DNA of 64,000 nucleotides from Hemerocallis citrina. Lineage: Eukaryota > Streptophyta > Magnoliopsida > Asparagales > Asphodelaceae. The translations under genes were made by a program, and so were the position numbers. This document shows, piece after piece, positions 23,130 to 35,059 of the stretch. The notes under the pieces are model-generated. The model worked only from the letters and a program-made list of their open reading frames with translations. It ran no database searches and was not told the DNA's origin. Position 1 is the first letter of the stretch. Each line of letters opens with the position of its first letter. The stretch is from assembly GCA_017893485.1 (NCBI GenBank), contig CM030367.1, forward strand, positions 142,651,767 through 142,715,766, written 5' to 3'.

Positions 23130-23256
23130 GATGATGAGAGTGCATTGCTACAACAAGCTCTTACAATGTCCATGGATGATGCTAGGTCTGGTGGTGGAGC
23201 AATTGCAGACACTAACATGTCAGATGCTACGGCAAATGACCAAGAATTGGCTTTCG
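23130..23256 (+). pseudogene. RPN10: RPN10 (26S proteasome ubiquitin receptor) exon fragment, UIM region
   Basis: After an AACAG acceptor the frame reads DDESALLQQALTMSMDDARS, then GGGAIADTNMSDATANDQEL and AF, followed by a GTTAGT donor. It matches the stretch of plant RPN10 that carries a ubiquitin-interacting motif (DE.ALL.QA.AMSM), then D.NMS(D/E)A...DQ(E/D)LAL. The von Willebrand A domain and the first UIM are missing. It is on the same strand as the CstF64 and cyclophilin pieces. Confidence 0.75.
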
Positions 23257-24672
23257 GTTAGTTCTTATTTACATTCCAACTTTATGACAACTCCCAACAC
23301 ATTTGGCAACTTTATTTATCTTCTTTTTTGGCCCAAAACATCCCATTAGATGGTAGTTTTTAATATTTTTTTAAAAAAAGTTTTGCTGATGCCTTGCCAA
23401 ATTGATCTTGATGAAAATGATTAATTTAAAAAATGGTGGTTAACTGGTTAGAAATCCTTCATTTAGATCATGGCTAATTCGCTGTGAAAGAAGAGATAAC
23501 TTATCGAGAAAAATGACCTTTAGACCCTTTGTTTTAGATCTTTGCATTGATAATTCCTATGCCACATTGTTTTAGATCTTTACTGCCAAATAGGGATACA
23601 CGAGCGATTTATAAAAAATGAGATTATGAAACTGGAAATTTAATAAGATAGAACTCTACCCCAAATAAAAAGATAGATCCTATACGATAGAACCCTACCC
23701 CACATGAGTCATCAATCTGTGCAAGTTAAGCAATCAGTGCAAAGTTGAGAAATCTGTGGTTTTGAGACATTAAATCATCAGTTTTTAATTGTGTGGTTGA
23801 TCATGGGTTGATTCAAGTTCGTAAAGTAGCAACATTATGCTACTTAATATTTTGCTTATCTTACATATTACCAACTGTAGTGAAGCACTTTAGTTAGATT
23901 TCCTTAGGATGGAGCCTACAACTTTTGATTAGAGTGATAAAAAGATTGATTTTGTGCCAAGTTAATTAAATTTAGTAAGGATTTAAACTGGAAATTTAAA
24001 GTTTTTACATATTACTTATCATATGCGCTACTACATAAGAGTGATAAAATTGATGGAGCCTATTACTTTTTTCTTCGAATTCCATATTTGTCATCTTAGA
24101 GGTATATAGAATAGTGAACTTGCAGTCAATTAGAGGCTAACATCAAGTGGCAGCAAACTATCTGTTTACGCTCAACTAATATGCAAACTATTAGTTCACA
24201 GTTACTATAATTGTTTTGAAAAATAAATTGCAAAACTTTGGAACTTCTTTGCCCTTCGATTGTTTGCATAATTACTTGGTCTACGTTTGATGATGTTCAT
24301 CCACTTAATTCATTTGGTGGAAAAACTTTTGAAATGGTTTATCTTGAATTTAATTAAAGATAATGGTTTATCTTGAATTTTAATTCCTTAAGAAAAATTG
24401 TTCATGTGTACTATATTATGAAAACGAGTTTCTTTTACACCAACCTAACTTCAAAATGGATGCATATATACACTCTTATTTACTTCCACTTTCATGTACT
24501 TCTATTTCCTCTATGTAATTGACACAAATCACAAAACTAAGTTATTACGGTTACTAAGTTGTGGCTCAGATGGTAGTTGGTAAAAGACTCTGAAAGGTAA
24601 CAAGTACTCCAGGGGTTTTATATTGCTTGGTTCTGCTTACAATTAAGGTTAATAAATACACACAGGTCTTGG

Positions 24673-24703
<31 letters not shown>

Positions 24704-24940
24704 TAAACTAAGAGCTTAGAAGAATCGAGGATTAACTAGGATTGGCAACCTCTTCCTCACTACCAAGAGACTTACACTACACCTGTAACTCCTATTTCCC
24801 CGTATTTGTATTTTATACTGTATTTTGCCTCGTTGTACTCTCTCATCTATTTGAGATCCTGTAGTTTGTTTTAGATTGAATAAAATCATTATTTTTTTGT
24901 CTTGACTCAAATCTTTGGGTCCTTTTATCAAATTCATTTG
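23257..24940. other. Non-coding AT-rich stretch
   Basis: No gene recognised. It holds a (CT)n microsatellite at 24668-24700. ATTGAATAAAATCATTATTT near 24876 looks like a plant polyadenylation region, possibly the 3' end of another captured or inserted sequence. Confidence 0.45.
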
Positions 24941-25059
24941 TGTGCCATTTGTGTCGTTCTTCAGGAAGAATTAACCAATTCTTCTCGTTTATCTCTTTAA
25001 TCCTTATTTTAGTGCATTTTGACCATTTCTCCTGTTGGGTTCTATTTGAATCATTTACC

Positions 25060-25990
25060 CAAAACCCATCAAACCCGAAACCCTACTATATAACCCTAAT
25101 CCCAACCCTAATACTGTATAAACCCTTAACCACCTGCCGCTACTCTTCTCCTTCATCCGTTTCCTTCTCCTTCGATTTTGCATAGCGCCAACCAAACCCA
25201 CTCCGATTGCCCTCCACTCGCTCCCTCATCGCCTTCGACCCCGCTCCTCATCAACCCACAGCACCACCACAACCTCCATCACCGTCGCCTCCGCCATCTC
25301 CCCATCCATCGAACCCAAACTCCCGAACCCACCATCCACCTTTCGCCATCCCAAACTCCGGAACCCACTTCGCCACCTCCGACCACTGCACCATCACCTC
25401 GCCGCCTCCAACACATCCCCTCGACCACCTCTACACCTCCGTCACGTCGCCACACACCACCGAAACACTCCCCAAACTCCTCCCCTGTTCTTTGAACCCA
25501 AACAGAGTCGCGTCGTCCTCCTCGACATCGCGCCGTCAGTCGCAGCCGCTCCGTCACCGCCGTGCTACCCCGTTGCCGCGTCACACCTCGACGTAGCGCC
25601 ACCGTCGAAGAACCCCTGCACATCTCTCTCTCTCTCTGTGATCGTCGAAGAAGCAAACGAAGAAGAAGAAGAAAGGGGAAAAGGGCAGGATCAGATCTCG
25701 ACCGTAGGATCGCGCCAAGATTCGCGCCCGTGATCGCTGTTCCGTGTTCGTCCACAGCAAATCCCAGATCCGCTATTCGCTGTTCGGGAGGGATCCACTG
25801 CGGAGGAGCTCAACCATTGGCCGCATTTTCTGTCCCGTGTTCTGGGCGCAGCGAATCCCAGTTCGCTGTTCGCTGTTTTGGCGATCCGGTGTGGGAATTA
25901 TTGGGCTCTTCTATTGGATCTTCGCACGTGCTTTTGGGAGACTCCGCCCGGGATTCTTTGACCTCATTTTCTTCAACAAGCAGATCTAAT
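25060..25990 (+). other. Leader-like region with telo-box AAACCCTA motifs and low-complexity open frames
   Basis: ATATAACCCTAATCCCAACC and AAACCCTTAACC motifs near 25085-25130 precede a C-rich stretch and then CATCTCTCTCTCTCTCTGTG and GAAGAAGAAGAAG. Such telo-box and CT-rich features are common in promoters and leaders of plant housekeeping genes. Overlapping long open frames on both strands (25178-26038) are Pro/Ser/Arg-rich and match no family. I read this as a captured promoter/5' UTR or simple low-complexity DNA. Confidence 0.35.
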
Positions 25991-26777
25991 TGTCGTCAAT
26001 TAAGGCAAGTATTCTACTTGTACACATTTTTGTTCTAGTACAAGCACCCCTTGAAAAATACTACAAATAGTTAGAAATTGTGACACCTTCTTGACTATCA
26101 TTGTTGATCAATATTAAACCTCCGAAATTTCATAATTCTAAGAGTCACAATAATTTCATTGTATTAAACTATAACTACTTGGACTCATTTTATCCCCTAA
26201 ATACATGAACACATGAGATTAAGGAGCCCTAAATTTGTAGACACATGGTATATTTTGAATTGATGAACTTGCAACCATTTGACTTGAAAAATAATTATTA
26301 CTCGCTGTTTGGACCACCAATATCATGTATTTATATCACACAATAACTTAGATGCCTAATAACAAATTTCCATATAATCTACACTAGTAAGTTATTCCCA
26401 CATGTTGCTGTCCTGAATCTTCTTTTGCTGTTTCGACCCATTTAACATTAGAATCTGAACCGAGACCTAAATAGCAAATATAGCCCTGGATGTCTAGATG
26501 TTGTTAGACTCCGAAACTTTCGAATTTGGAGTTACAGTCTAAGAGTTATTGCAGTTTTACTGCAGCTGTGTCAGTAGATGCAGATTCGTAAAACTGCTGC
26601 ACACATTTACCTTGCGAATTAAGTTAGCTATGTTAGCAGCAAGCATTTAACTTGAAATTTTATATGTAGTTGCTGGACACCCTATAGGACATCCCCAATT
26701 TTTCCCAGAATTAATTTACATTATTTCAACACTATTTCTCATGTATAAACTCAAATACACAATTCTGCCTAAACAAA

Positions 26778-27839
26778 TGTAACAAGCCGGGGTTTGAGGG
26801 AAGGACTATAGAGTGGACAACATAGGTAAGTGTACTCGGAAGGGGGGCCGTGTTTCCCATAATTTTATGTTAAATGGAACTAAGTGCCACGTAGAACTAA
26901 GTGCCACGTCATGGGTGACGGGGGCCACCTCTAGAGCCTACGGGGGCCACCTCTAGAGCCCATTATATGATTACATGATATATACTTGAGATCACATGGA
27001 ACTAAGTGCCACGTAGAACTAAGTGCCACGTCATGGGTGACGGGGGGCCACCCCTAGAGTCCATGATTGATCACTTGCTTGATACTTGATACCTGAGTAT
27101 GCCGTCCTATGGACTCCATTACTAGGCCTAAACGAAATTGTTTTGACTGTAGCAACCATGTAGTAAAAAGTATGGATGCATGAAGTGCTACCTAGATAGT
27201 AACAATTACAAGACTTGAACATGAAACTTGAACATGACACCTGTTACTTGATACTTGATGATATGATACATGAAACATGATACATGAAACTTGAAACCTG
27301 AAACTTGATACTTGATAACTTGTTACTTGATACTTGACAACTTGATACTTGAGACCTGACACTTGAACTAGATGCATGTCACTTGAGGTTAGACACCCTA
27401 TGTGTTCACTGGTCACTTGTTTTACCGCTAGTATTTGTTACCCAGCCTGTTTACTTGAGTTATCCTGCTTGTTAGCTAGTTCTTGGTTCTTCTACTACTT
27501 GTTATATCTCTGTTACATTCTTGATTCCAATTCCCCATTTCTTGTACTCGTTTTTACTATTTGTGGCCTTAGCTTACACTAAGGGCATTTTCTCTTATAA
27601 CGGGCTGATGTTCCCGAGTTTTAACTTGATCCAGACTTGAAACTATTTGGATGTTTTATTATATTTCAGTTGTTTCTGTTGCTAATGAATTATTCATGCA
27701 TGCTTGGTTATATATATCTCTCTTGTTATATTCTTGTTGTGATGCTGAGTCGATCCTACAGCTTATGAATAATGTTAAGATCATTCGCTGGGCTTCGTCA
27801 TGCACTCGTATTCCGTATTTTGGGAAGCGGGGCGTGACA
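26778..27839 (+). repeat. Possible solo LTR of a Ty3/gypsy element
   Basis: The start TGTAACAAGCCGGGG and the end CGGGGCGTGACA are partial inverses with TG/CA termini, like many plant gypsy LTRs. It contains a 60-bp segment with AACTAAGTGCCACGTCATGG duplicated 122 bp apart (26876 and 26998) and a degenerate ACTTGATACTTGATA array (27185-27370). No matching 5-bp target duplication was found (acaaa against atacc), so the call is tentative. Confidence 0.4.
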
Positions 27840-29500
27840 ATACCAGAGTGACATTTCCACAACTATGATGATGGATCATATTTTTGTCTGATCGACTACA
27901 CCAGTATTACAATATATGCATACGCTCATGAATAAAAAATCATGTGGTATATTCAAAGCATAAATAACAGATTAACTTCTTTACTTATTTGATAGAGATG
28001 GATATTAAATATAACTCTAGTTTTTCTAGCTAAAAAATTAAATATAACTATGGTTATCTTAAACACAAGCATATATATTGAATACAATATAATTTTGTAT
28101 ATTAACTAGCTAGAACAAACAGTGGGTTGTCACTCTCATCCTATATATTGAAATGGAATCTTTTATTTTTCTACAAGACGATGCTAAATTTCCTACCATA
28201 TAGCAATTGGAGTTGCAACAACAAACAACTATGTAGCAGAAAATGTAGAAATCTTTTAAAAAATTAATTGCAATCCTTCCACATAATTTTTTGCATTTTC
28301 TTAAAAATGTCTGCATTGAACAAAGATGTTTAAAAGATGAGAGTGATACAGTATGAATTTTCAATTTTGACAATTGCTATATAGTATTTAAAATGCTATA
28401 TACATTATTGAATTAGTATTGGAAATTTTAAAGAAAGGGGGATACTGTAGTATAAATTGTCAAAATTGTGTTGATACAGTATCACCCTATATTTAAAATG
28501 CTATATAGTATAAATTTGAAATAAAGGGTGATACTGTATCAATTTTGACAATTGCTATATACAAAGACGTCTGTATTTTCAATTGCTAATGCCTATATGA
28601 ATGTCTGAATTTATATATAGTTTACAAGTATCACCCTTTCTTTATTTTCATTGTTTATTATATAGATTTGATGGCATTTGAATTTTTAACTGTATTAGCA
28701 AACATTAAATCAATAATGAACCTGCAAACACTTCAAATCAATTAACTTATCAGTAAGAAAAAGAAAAAAAGAAAGAGGGTCGTCCTGCATCGTGTAATAT
28801 GATAGACTTACCATAAATGTATGTTTTATTATTATTATTTCTTTAATGAAACAAGATGACAAAATTAAAAAACCAATTATGTATGATAGACTTACCAAAA
28901 CTTTTTTTCATTGTTGTTTTACTTTTGTATGACTTTCTTATTTGAATTGTAATATGACTGAGATGCAGCTGACATAGACCTCAAATTTATAAATGCAACT
29001 ACATTGATCAATTGGTGTTGTAATAAGGTAAATTGATATTTACTACAACTATACCATATTTTTGTCGTTAATTGCCGCTAATTTAATGTTCTTCTTTTTT
29101 TCCCAGATTGTTGTCTACACTCAAAACCGTTATGTACATATTTACAGGTTAGCTTTTGGTAGGGTGATGAAGAACATGTTCAGTTAAAAGGCATTGTCAT
29201 GTTTGAAAGGTAATGGTTTCAAAACTCTTACTATTGTTTTAAAACTCTCATTGTTTTCACTGATTATTGTAAACTCTTACTATTTGTTTCAAACCTCTTA
29301 TTGATTTTTTAGGCTCACTGTTTGGTCCAATTTTTGAAGACTTGAAGTATTGTGTTTTCTTACAATCTTGTAAAAAAAAATTTATTCATTTGGTTGGTTC
29401 GTGTATATTTTGCTGAAGGATGTAATATTTGTAATATTTAGCATTTTTTGAGATGATGTAAGTATCTATATATAATGATGATATAATATAGTTATGTTAA
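27840..29500. other. AT-rich DNA with small GGGTGATACTGTATC palindromes
   Basis: AGGGTGATACTGTATC (28525) and its inverse GATACAGTATCACCCT (28472) recur, with further partial copies at 28430 and 28625. An exon-like piece (about 29107-29151) reads IVVYTQNRYVHIY between TTTCCCAG and GTTAGC; the source is unknown. Confidence 0.45.
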
Positions 29501-29559
29501 TACCCGTACCCGCAAAGTTGTGGCGTATTGGGTTCTGTGTTTGATTTTTGAAAGGTTTT

Positions 29560-30110
29560 TCAAAGGTTTTTCTAAATTCTATTATGTTTTCAAACAAAAT
29601 TTTGGTTTTTATTTTGTATCTTGCATTATGTTATGATTATTTTCCCCCAGAACCTTATATATATGATGCCTGTGTGATGTTGCTTGGTTTGGCCTGGGGA
29701 GGATTAATATTTATTGCCTGTGATGTTATATTTTAAATTGTTAGCAGAATTCCGTAAGGAATTTCTGTAAAAGGGCTAATATTTTAGGGAAGGTTCTGTC
29801 GAAATTTTTACTAAATTTCCTAAAATTTATTATGTTTTCAAATGATATCTTGATTTTCATTTTGTATCTATACTCATATGAAGATTTTTTCCCCCAGAGC
29901 ACTATATATATGATGTCTGTGTGATGTTGCTTGGATTTGCCTGGGGAGGATTGATATTTATTGCCTGTGATGTTAATTTTTTAATTTTGAGCAAAATTTC
30001 GTAAGGAATTGCTCTTAAAGAGTAGAATTCTTACGTTTTCAAACAAAATCTTCGTTTTTATTTTGTATCTTCGCTAATATGAAAATTTTAGGGAAGGATT
30101 AATATGAACT
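29560..30110. repeat. Tandem duplication of about 247 bp, with a partial third copy
   Basis: TGTGTGATGTTGCTTGG and the run around CCTGGGGAGGATTRATATTT occur at 29670-29715 and again at 29919-29963, with matching flanks TATTATGTTTTCAAA and TTCCGTAAGGAATT. A third partial copy starts near 30030 (TTTTCAAACAAAATCTTCG). Confidence 0.8.
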
Positions 30111-30145
30111 GCCTATAAAATTTTAGAGGAGATTGTCGAAGGAAT

Positions 30146-30395
30146 CGGCCAAAATTACAATCAGCCAAGATGCAATTCAGCCAGGATATAAATCAGCCAA
30201 GATACAATCAGCCAAGATACAATTTGGCCAAGATACAATTCAGCCAAAATACAATCAGCTATAGATACAATCAGCCAAGATACAATTCAACCAAGATACA
30301 ATCTGCCAAGTTTACAATTAGCCAAGATACAATTCAGCCAATATACAGTTAGCCAAGATACAATTCAGCCAGGATACAATTCAGACAATATACAA
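30146..30395. repeat. Minisatellite, unit CAGCCAAGATACAAT(T)
   Basis: About 15 units of 15-19 bp, each close to TCAGCCAAGATACAATT, run without interruption and with small point changes. No coding role is evident. Confidence 0.95.
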
Positions 30396-31057
30396 TCTTC
30401 CACCAAAAGTGCTCACCATTAACACTTTGGCAAATGCACACACAAGGTAAAAGCCTATAAGTATTTTGAAGAATCTCAGTAGGGTATACAACTGTATGTG
30501 AAAGAATCAACCAATACAAAACCATTTATTTTTACACAAGAACTTTGCTCATTAATGGTCCGAAATGGTCCAAACAAGAATAGAATTGAAATATGAAACA
30601 CACAATAACTAATTAACCTTGCTCAATAACCAACCAAAAGAAGAAGGAAAAAATTTTAATTTTTTTTTTAATAAGTCCACTCAAAGCTAACAAGCAGCAA
30701 TATTGATGGGGAGTTTTCCGTTACATACAAAAGGTATACATTACATCTGTTAATGTCCGAGCTTTTTCCATATATCATTTTTTTTGCATCAAGTGACTTC
30801 ACTTTTCCAAAGACAAAGCCTATTTTCGTGGGCATTCCATCTACAAGGGAATTCTCATATATTTCTTTGCACTCTTGAACCATGCAACATTTCAATCCAT
30901 TGCATACATCAGAATAAAGACCTATGTTACAAATGCACTCCAGCATCCAAGCATTTAAATGATCAAATGCACTCCAGAATCCAAGCATTTAAAATGATCC
31001 AAGCATTACAGCAAATTTTTTATTCATGCTTTTAGAAGCAAATGATCAAATGCTCAC

Positions 31058-31120
31058 CTCTTTCGCATCTTTCCATGGTATTCCTTCACACAAACCTACA
31101 AGCTTCTCGACAACCTCAGG
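31058..31120 (-). other. 63-bp exon-like fragment, unknown gene
   Basis: On the minus strand TTCATTTGCAG then 63 open bases then GTGAGCA: the frame reads PEVVEKLVGLCEGIPWKDAK then E. Both splice sites are canonical. I do not recognise the parent gene. Its strand is opposite to the other captured pieces. Confidence 0.4.
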
Positions 31121-31608
31121 CTGCAAATGAAGAATGAGCACATGTTAAGGTACTTCTGAAGCATTTTATCCCAGTCCCGGACAATCCAATTGGTTATAAG
31201 ATTATAGTTAATCTTATTTTCATCTGAATTGGAAACTTTTAGGGCGTAAGAAAGTCTGTAGAATGATTGAATCTTATGTCTCAAAGTTGTATAGATACAT
31301 AAATCTTACACCATGTACATAGTGAGATATAATACTTTATATTTGTTTACACTAAGATTTTTTTTTTTTTGGCATTGTGCATATTTTTAATGGATGTGCT
31401 CACATTTTTTGAAAAATAGTTATGTTTTAGGAGAAGTGGCTAAGTCAATATTGAGAAATTTAAGGGCAGTAAAGATAAAATAATTAAAAAACTGAAATAA
31501 TTTAACGAAGGTTTGTTAAAGAGGTATAGTGAATGACTCCAAATATTTGTTAAAGAGGTATAGTGAATGACTCCAAATAAATGCATAAATTTATATGCAG
31601 TTCTGAAT

Positions 31609-31642
31609 ACGTGCCGTAGGCACGTGCCACGGGCATACCTAG
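31609..31642 (+). mobile_element. Helitron 3' terminus
   Basis: A hairpin ACGTGCCGTAGGCACGT is followed by CCACGGGCATACCTAG and then T, the Helitron 3' arrangement (subterminal hairpin, CTRR, T). The same signature ends the elements at 32239 and 42309. Confidence 0.8.
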
Positions 31643-31729
31643 TATATATATATATATATATATATATATAAGCTTCATTTGTGGAAATTAAAGCAACTTG
31701 GCATATGTATGTGTGTGTGTATATATATA

Positions 31730-31893
31730 TCTATATAATAAAACACAAAGAAAGCTATCAAGTGGCTCCCCTTCAATCCCCCCAAAATCAAAGGCCCAGA
31801 TCTAAACTCACAAAACACATTTTCCCTCCCAAAAGTTTTCCCCCAAAACTCAAATTCATATCCCTCCTAAAACAACTCCTTTATTTATTTAAT

Positions 31894-31968
<75 letters not shown>

Positions 31969-31971
31969 CTA

Positions 31972-32040
<69 letters not shown>

Positions 32041-32239
32041 AAACATGGACTTTTATACCCCAATTCATAATTATTTTTCGACATATACTAATGAAAAAAT
32101 GGAGTTTTATTTACAACTAATTATTGTCATATTATTCAAACTTGAGCTATATAATTGTTGATTTGCTGTTTACAAGGCTTTTCATATGCTGTATCGTTCT
32201 AAAGACGTGCCGTAGGCACGTGCCCATGGGCAAATCTAG
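31730..32239 (+). mobile_element. 510-bp non-autonomous Helitron
   Basis: It starts A^TCTATATAATAAAACAC and ends with hairpin GACGTGCCGTAGGCACG and ATCTAG^T. The interior has a (CT)n tract (31900-31951), (ATCT)n, (TA)n (31974-32037), then a conserved tail with CATGGACTTTTATACC, TTACAACTAATTATTGTCAT and GTTTACAAGGCTTTTCATAT. Copies of the same family are at 41687-42309 and, split, at 43427/63327. There is no coding capacity. Confidence 0.85.
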
Positions 32240-32262
32240 TATATATATATATATATATATAT

Positions 32263-34650
32263 GGAAAGCTTCAGTTGTGCACTCCTCTAGTCCACACAGC
32301 CATCCGATCGACCACATGATCATGATGCAGAATTAATGGCTCGCATTCTCTCCCGCTCTTCTAACACTTACGGAGGGGTATGTTGGTCTTTTTCCCTACC
32401 CTCAGACTCTAAAATCTCTTTCTCTCTACCTTTTCGATCTGAAGCAAGTGCCCAAAAAACGAAACCCTAATCTCCTAATCTCTCTCTCGAGCGACCTCTC
32501 TCTCTCTCCATCGACGCGACCAAAAAACGAAACCCTAATCTCCTAATCCCTCTCTCGAGCGACCTCTTTCTCCATCCCCGCGAAACCCTACTCGCGTGCT
32601 CCACCTGTTTCTCTCTCCATCGACGCCTCTCTCTCTCTCTCTCCCCCTCTCAACCCCAATCCCGACCTTCCTCTCAGATCGTTTCTCCTTCTCAGATCGC
32701 TATACCTCCCAGGTGTTCACAGTTCACATCTACCTCTCACTCTATCTGGCTCTCTTGGCCGATGAATCTGCCCCTCTCTCGATCGACGCTATAATCTCAA
32801 GAATCGAAACCCAAGGTATAAAATTTCCCCTTCAATTGAGTTAAATTGAAATCCTAGTTTCTTCTTAGGTTAATCTTGTTTAAAACAATTTTGGTAAGTT
32901 GAAACCCTAGTATAGACTTTTTAGATTTTCTTAAACCCCATTGTGATAGTAATTTTCCCTTCAATTGAGTTAAATTGAAACCCTAGTTTCTTGTTAGATA
33001 ATTCTTGTTATAAAAAATTAGGGTAAATTGAAACCCTAGTATACACTTTGTAGATAATGGTAAAAAAAATCTTCAAGAAAGTGATTTTATGTTCGATAGC
33101 TATTTGATTATATACTGTGATAGATATTTAATTATATATTGGATAGTAATTTGCAGATGTATACTGTGATAGTAATCTGATTATATATTGAAATTTGTTA
33201 TAGGTATGGAGAGTGGGGAAGGTTGCTCACAACTCAGTGATAATTTATATCAATTATTATTAGCTGACTTAAGATGATTAAGTTTGCTCGAATTGATGTA
33301 TTTCGGTAGTTAACTGTGATTTTCATGCTTTCAAAACTTAAATTTATACCAAGCTTTGATTATGTTTCATATGTGAAATGTGCGGGTTTTTCCAAAAATC
33401 ATTATACATTGGGGGAAAGATTAGGGATTCTTAGTTGGAAGATTATAGATTCATTACTTATATTTGGATTATTTGGAGAATTAGAAAATCGTTATAATTT
33501 TAAAATGCTAATCTGGATATGCATTTCTGACTTTGAGTATAGTTTAAATTATGAAGTGACCTTAGACCTTACAGTTTCTTATTATTTGTTTTTCTTTTGT
33601 GTCTGCTAACAACCGATGTGTGCTAATAAGAAATTCATGAAGTAGATTTTACCTCATTCCCTCACTTTCTTTTGTGTCTGCTAACGTGCAGCATGGTTGT
33701 GTTGTTTTTTTCTCCCTTTTGGAGGAATACATCGCAATAAATCCCAGAAACAAATGTATACATGTATAATTTTATAATCATACGAAATGCGCAATTAGGC
33801 AACATACCATTTTTACCTGATAAGATTTGGATCTCTTCTTACTAAATCCACTTTTGGATCCAATAAGAATTTGTAGGTTCCACTTGGGATATAGACCCAC
33901 TAAGAAATCATAGATCCGCTTGGGGATCTAAACTCAGTAATATTGTTTTGTTTGATTATGGGTTTCATATACATATACATGTCTGGATACGTTTGTATAT
34001 GCCATTAGAACAATTCAGCAATATTAATAAAGTTGAAGATGCTGGCCTATTTATCACAACTATTTTGGTGTTATATATTTTGATATAGTTATTTTTTTGT
34101 ACAGGATTTTCATTTTTTTCCCCATTAACCTGTTCTCCCTTGTTTCAGGTACTCCAAATGGAAGCAAGATTTAGCTAAAGTTCTGCTATAGATCTCCTAG
34201 TCTGCCCGTCATTGCTTTCTGGTAGTTGCTTCTTTCGGACTCATACATTTTTGCGATAAATTTGTATTTGTATGTATCATTGTAAATCTGATCTTGGAAT
34301 ACTGTTATTGGCAGGAAGCACAAATCTTAACATGCTGTGCCCAGATGCACTGGAAGCTCCTTATCCGCCTTTTCTATATTACATGTACCAGTGTGTTATG
34401 ATTCGATAGTTAAAACTATGTGTGATCATCTGACATATTCAAGAAATTACTATTGATATATTTTACTTTGAATGGTGTCTGAGCTTTCACATTTTCAATT
34501 CTTACTATGAATGGTTAATTTCTCCTTCTGTCAAAGATGAAGCCATCTTATGTTGGCGTATGCATACCTCTATATCTTCCTCGTTTCAGCAGAATCCTAC
34601 AACAGATTAACTCAACTGGAGGAGTGCACAACTGCACAACTGAAGCTTTC

Positions 34651-34651
<1 letters not shown>
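32263..34651. mobile_element. Pack-type TIR element (MULE-like) with gene-leader sequence
   Basis: Left end GGAAAGCTTCAGTTGTGC; right end, reversed, GGAAAGCTTCAGTTGTGC, both followed by CACTCCTC (the right copy repeats AGTTGTGC once). It lies in (TA)n DNA, so a target duplication cannot be judged. Inside are a leader-like stretch with AAACCCTAATCTCCTAATC duplicated about 65 bp apart (32462, 32529), a splice-like GAAACCCAAG then GTATAAAA (32815), and an intron-like part with a duplication of about 125 bp (32820, 32948). No known protein is recognised. Confidence 0.6.

Positions 34652-34712
<61 letters not shown>
34652..34712. repeat. (TA)n microsatellite
   Basis: About 28 TA units between the Pack-type element and the copia LTR. 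More TA units continue on the far side of the copia element (39798-39815), suggesting the copia element inserted into the repeat. Confidence 0.95.
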
Positions 34713-34717
<5 letters not shown>

Positions 34718-34976
34718 TGTTGTAAAAGAATAGAAACAATAAATAATGAAAATAGAGACAAGATGGAAGAAGATTATTCTCATTCATAATATTTTCATCT
34801 CTCTTACAAATGATTCACCCAATGGCCTATTTATAGGCTTACAAAGAATATAAAGAGACAATTACATAATTATTACATATGAATAAATATGAATGAATGC
34901 AATGTGGTGGTGGAGAATGTGGAAAGAGTGGGGGGAAGTTCAATATAGACAATTCACACTTAATTTATTTATAACA
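34718..34976 (-). repeat. Copia 3' LTR (left copy)
   Basis: It starts TGTTGTAAAAGAATAG and ends TTTATTTATAACA; 259 bp. It matches the right copy except for a 30-bp A-rich insertion/duplication there. On the minus strand it holds CTATAAATAGG (the promoter TATA box). Confidence 0.9.
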
Positions 34977-34985
34977 CTCCCCCTT
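34977..34985 (-). promoter_or_regulatory. Copia polypurine tract
   Basis: Minus-strand AAGGGGGAG directly before the 3' LTR TGTTATAAAT. Confidence 0.75.
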
Positions 34986-35059
34986 GAATGTCTATTGAAT
35001 GTAAATAAGAATATGCCTCGTTAAAATCTTACTAGGTAAAACCCAAATGGGAAAAACCC

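Larger units (their letters stand above)
18452..31642 (+). mobile_element. Putative large Helitron carrying captured exon fragments
   Basis: The left end TCTATATAATAAATTATAAA preceded by A matches the 5' end of the Helitrons at 31730 and 41687, and similarity continues through AGAAAGCTATCAA and CCAGATCTAA. The next Helitron-type 3' end on this strand is at 31611-31642: hairpin ACGTGCCGTAGGCACGT followed by CTAG and T. Between them lie exon-sized fragments of at least three unrelated host genes, all on the plus strand. Pairing these two ends gives 13.2 kb. It is an inference: a nearer end could have been lost, and other insertions clearly sit inside. No Rep/helicase was seen. Confidence 0.45.

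Noticed and set aside
25178..26038. Several long Pro/Ser/Arg-rich overlapping open frames on both strands
   Set aside because: Low-complexity composition, all frames open at once, no domain. Treated as leader-like or GC-rich DNA.
26778..27839. Firm solo-LTR call
   Set aside because: The termini look right but no target duplication is present, so it is reported only as possible.
30146..30395. CRISPR-like array
   Set aside because: Units are contiguous without unique spacers, and the DNA is plant nuclear. It is a minisatellite.
31681..32070. 129-residue open frame with SLSLSL and YIYIYI runs
   Set aside because: It is translation of (CT)n and (TA)n microsatellites inside a Helitron. The same applies to frames at 34537-34789, 41623-42190, 42413-42613 and 43261-43512.
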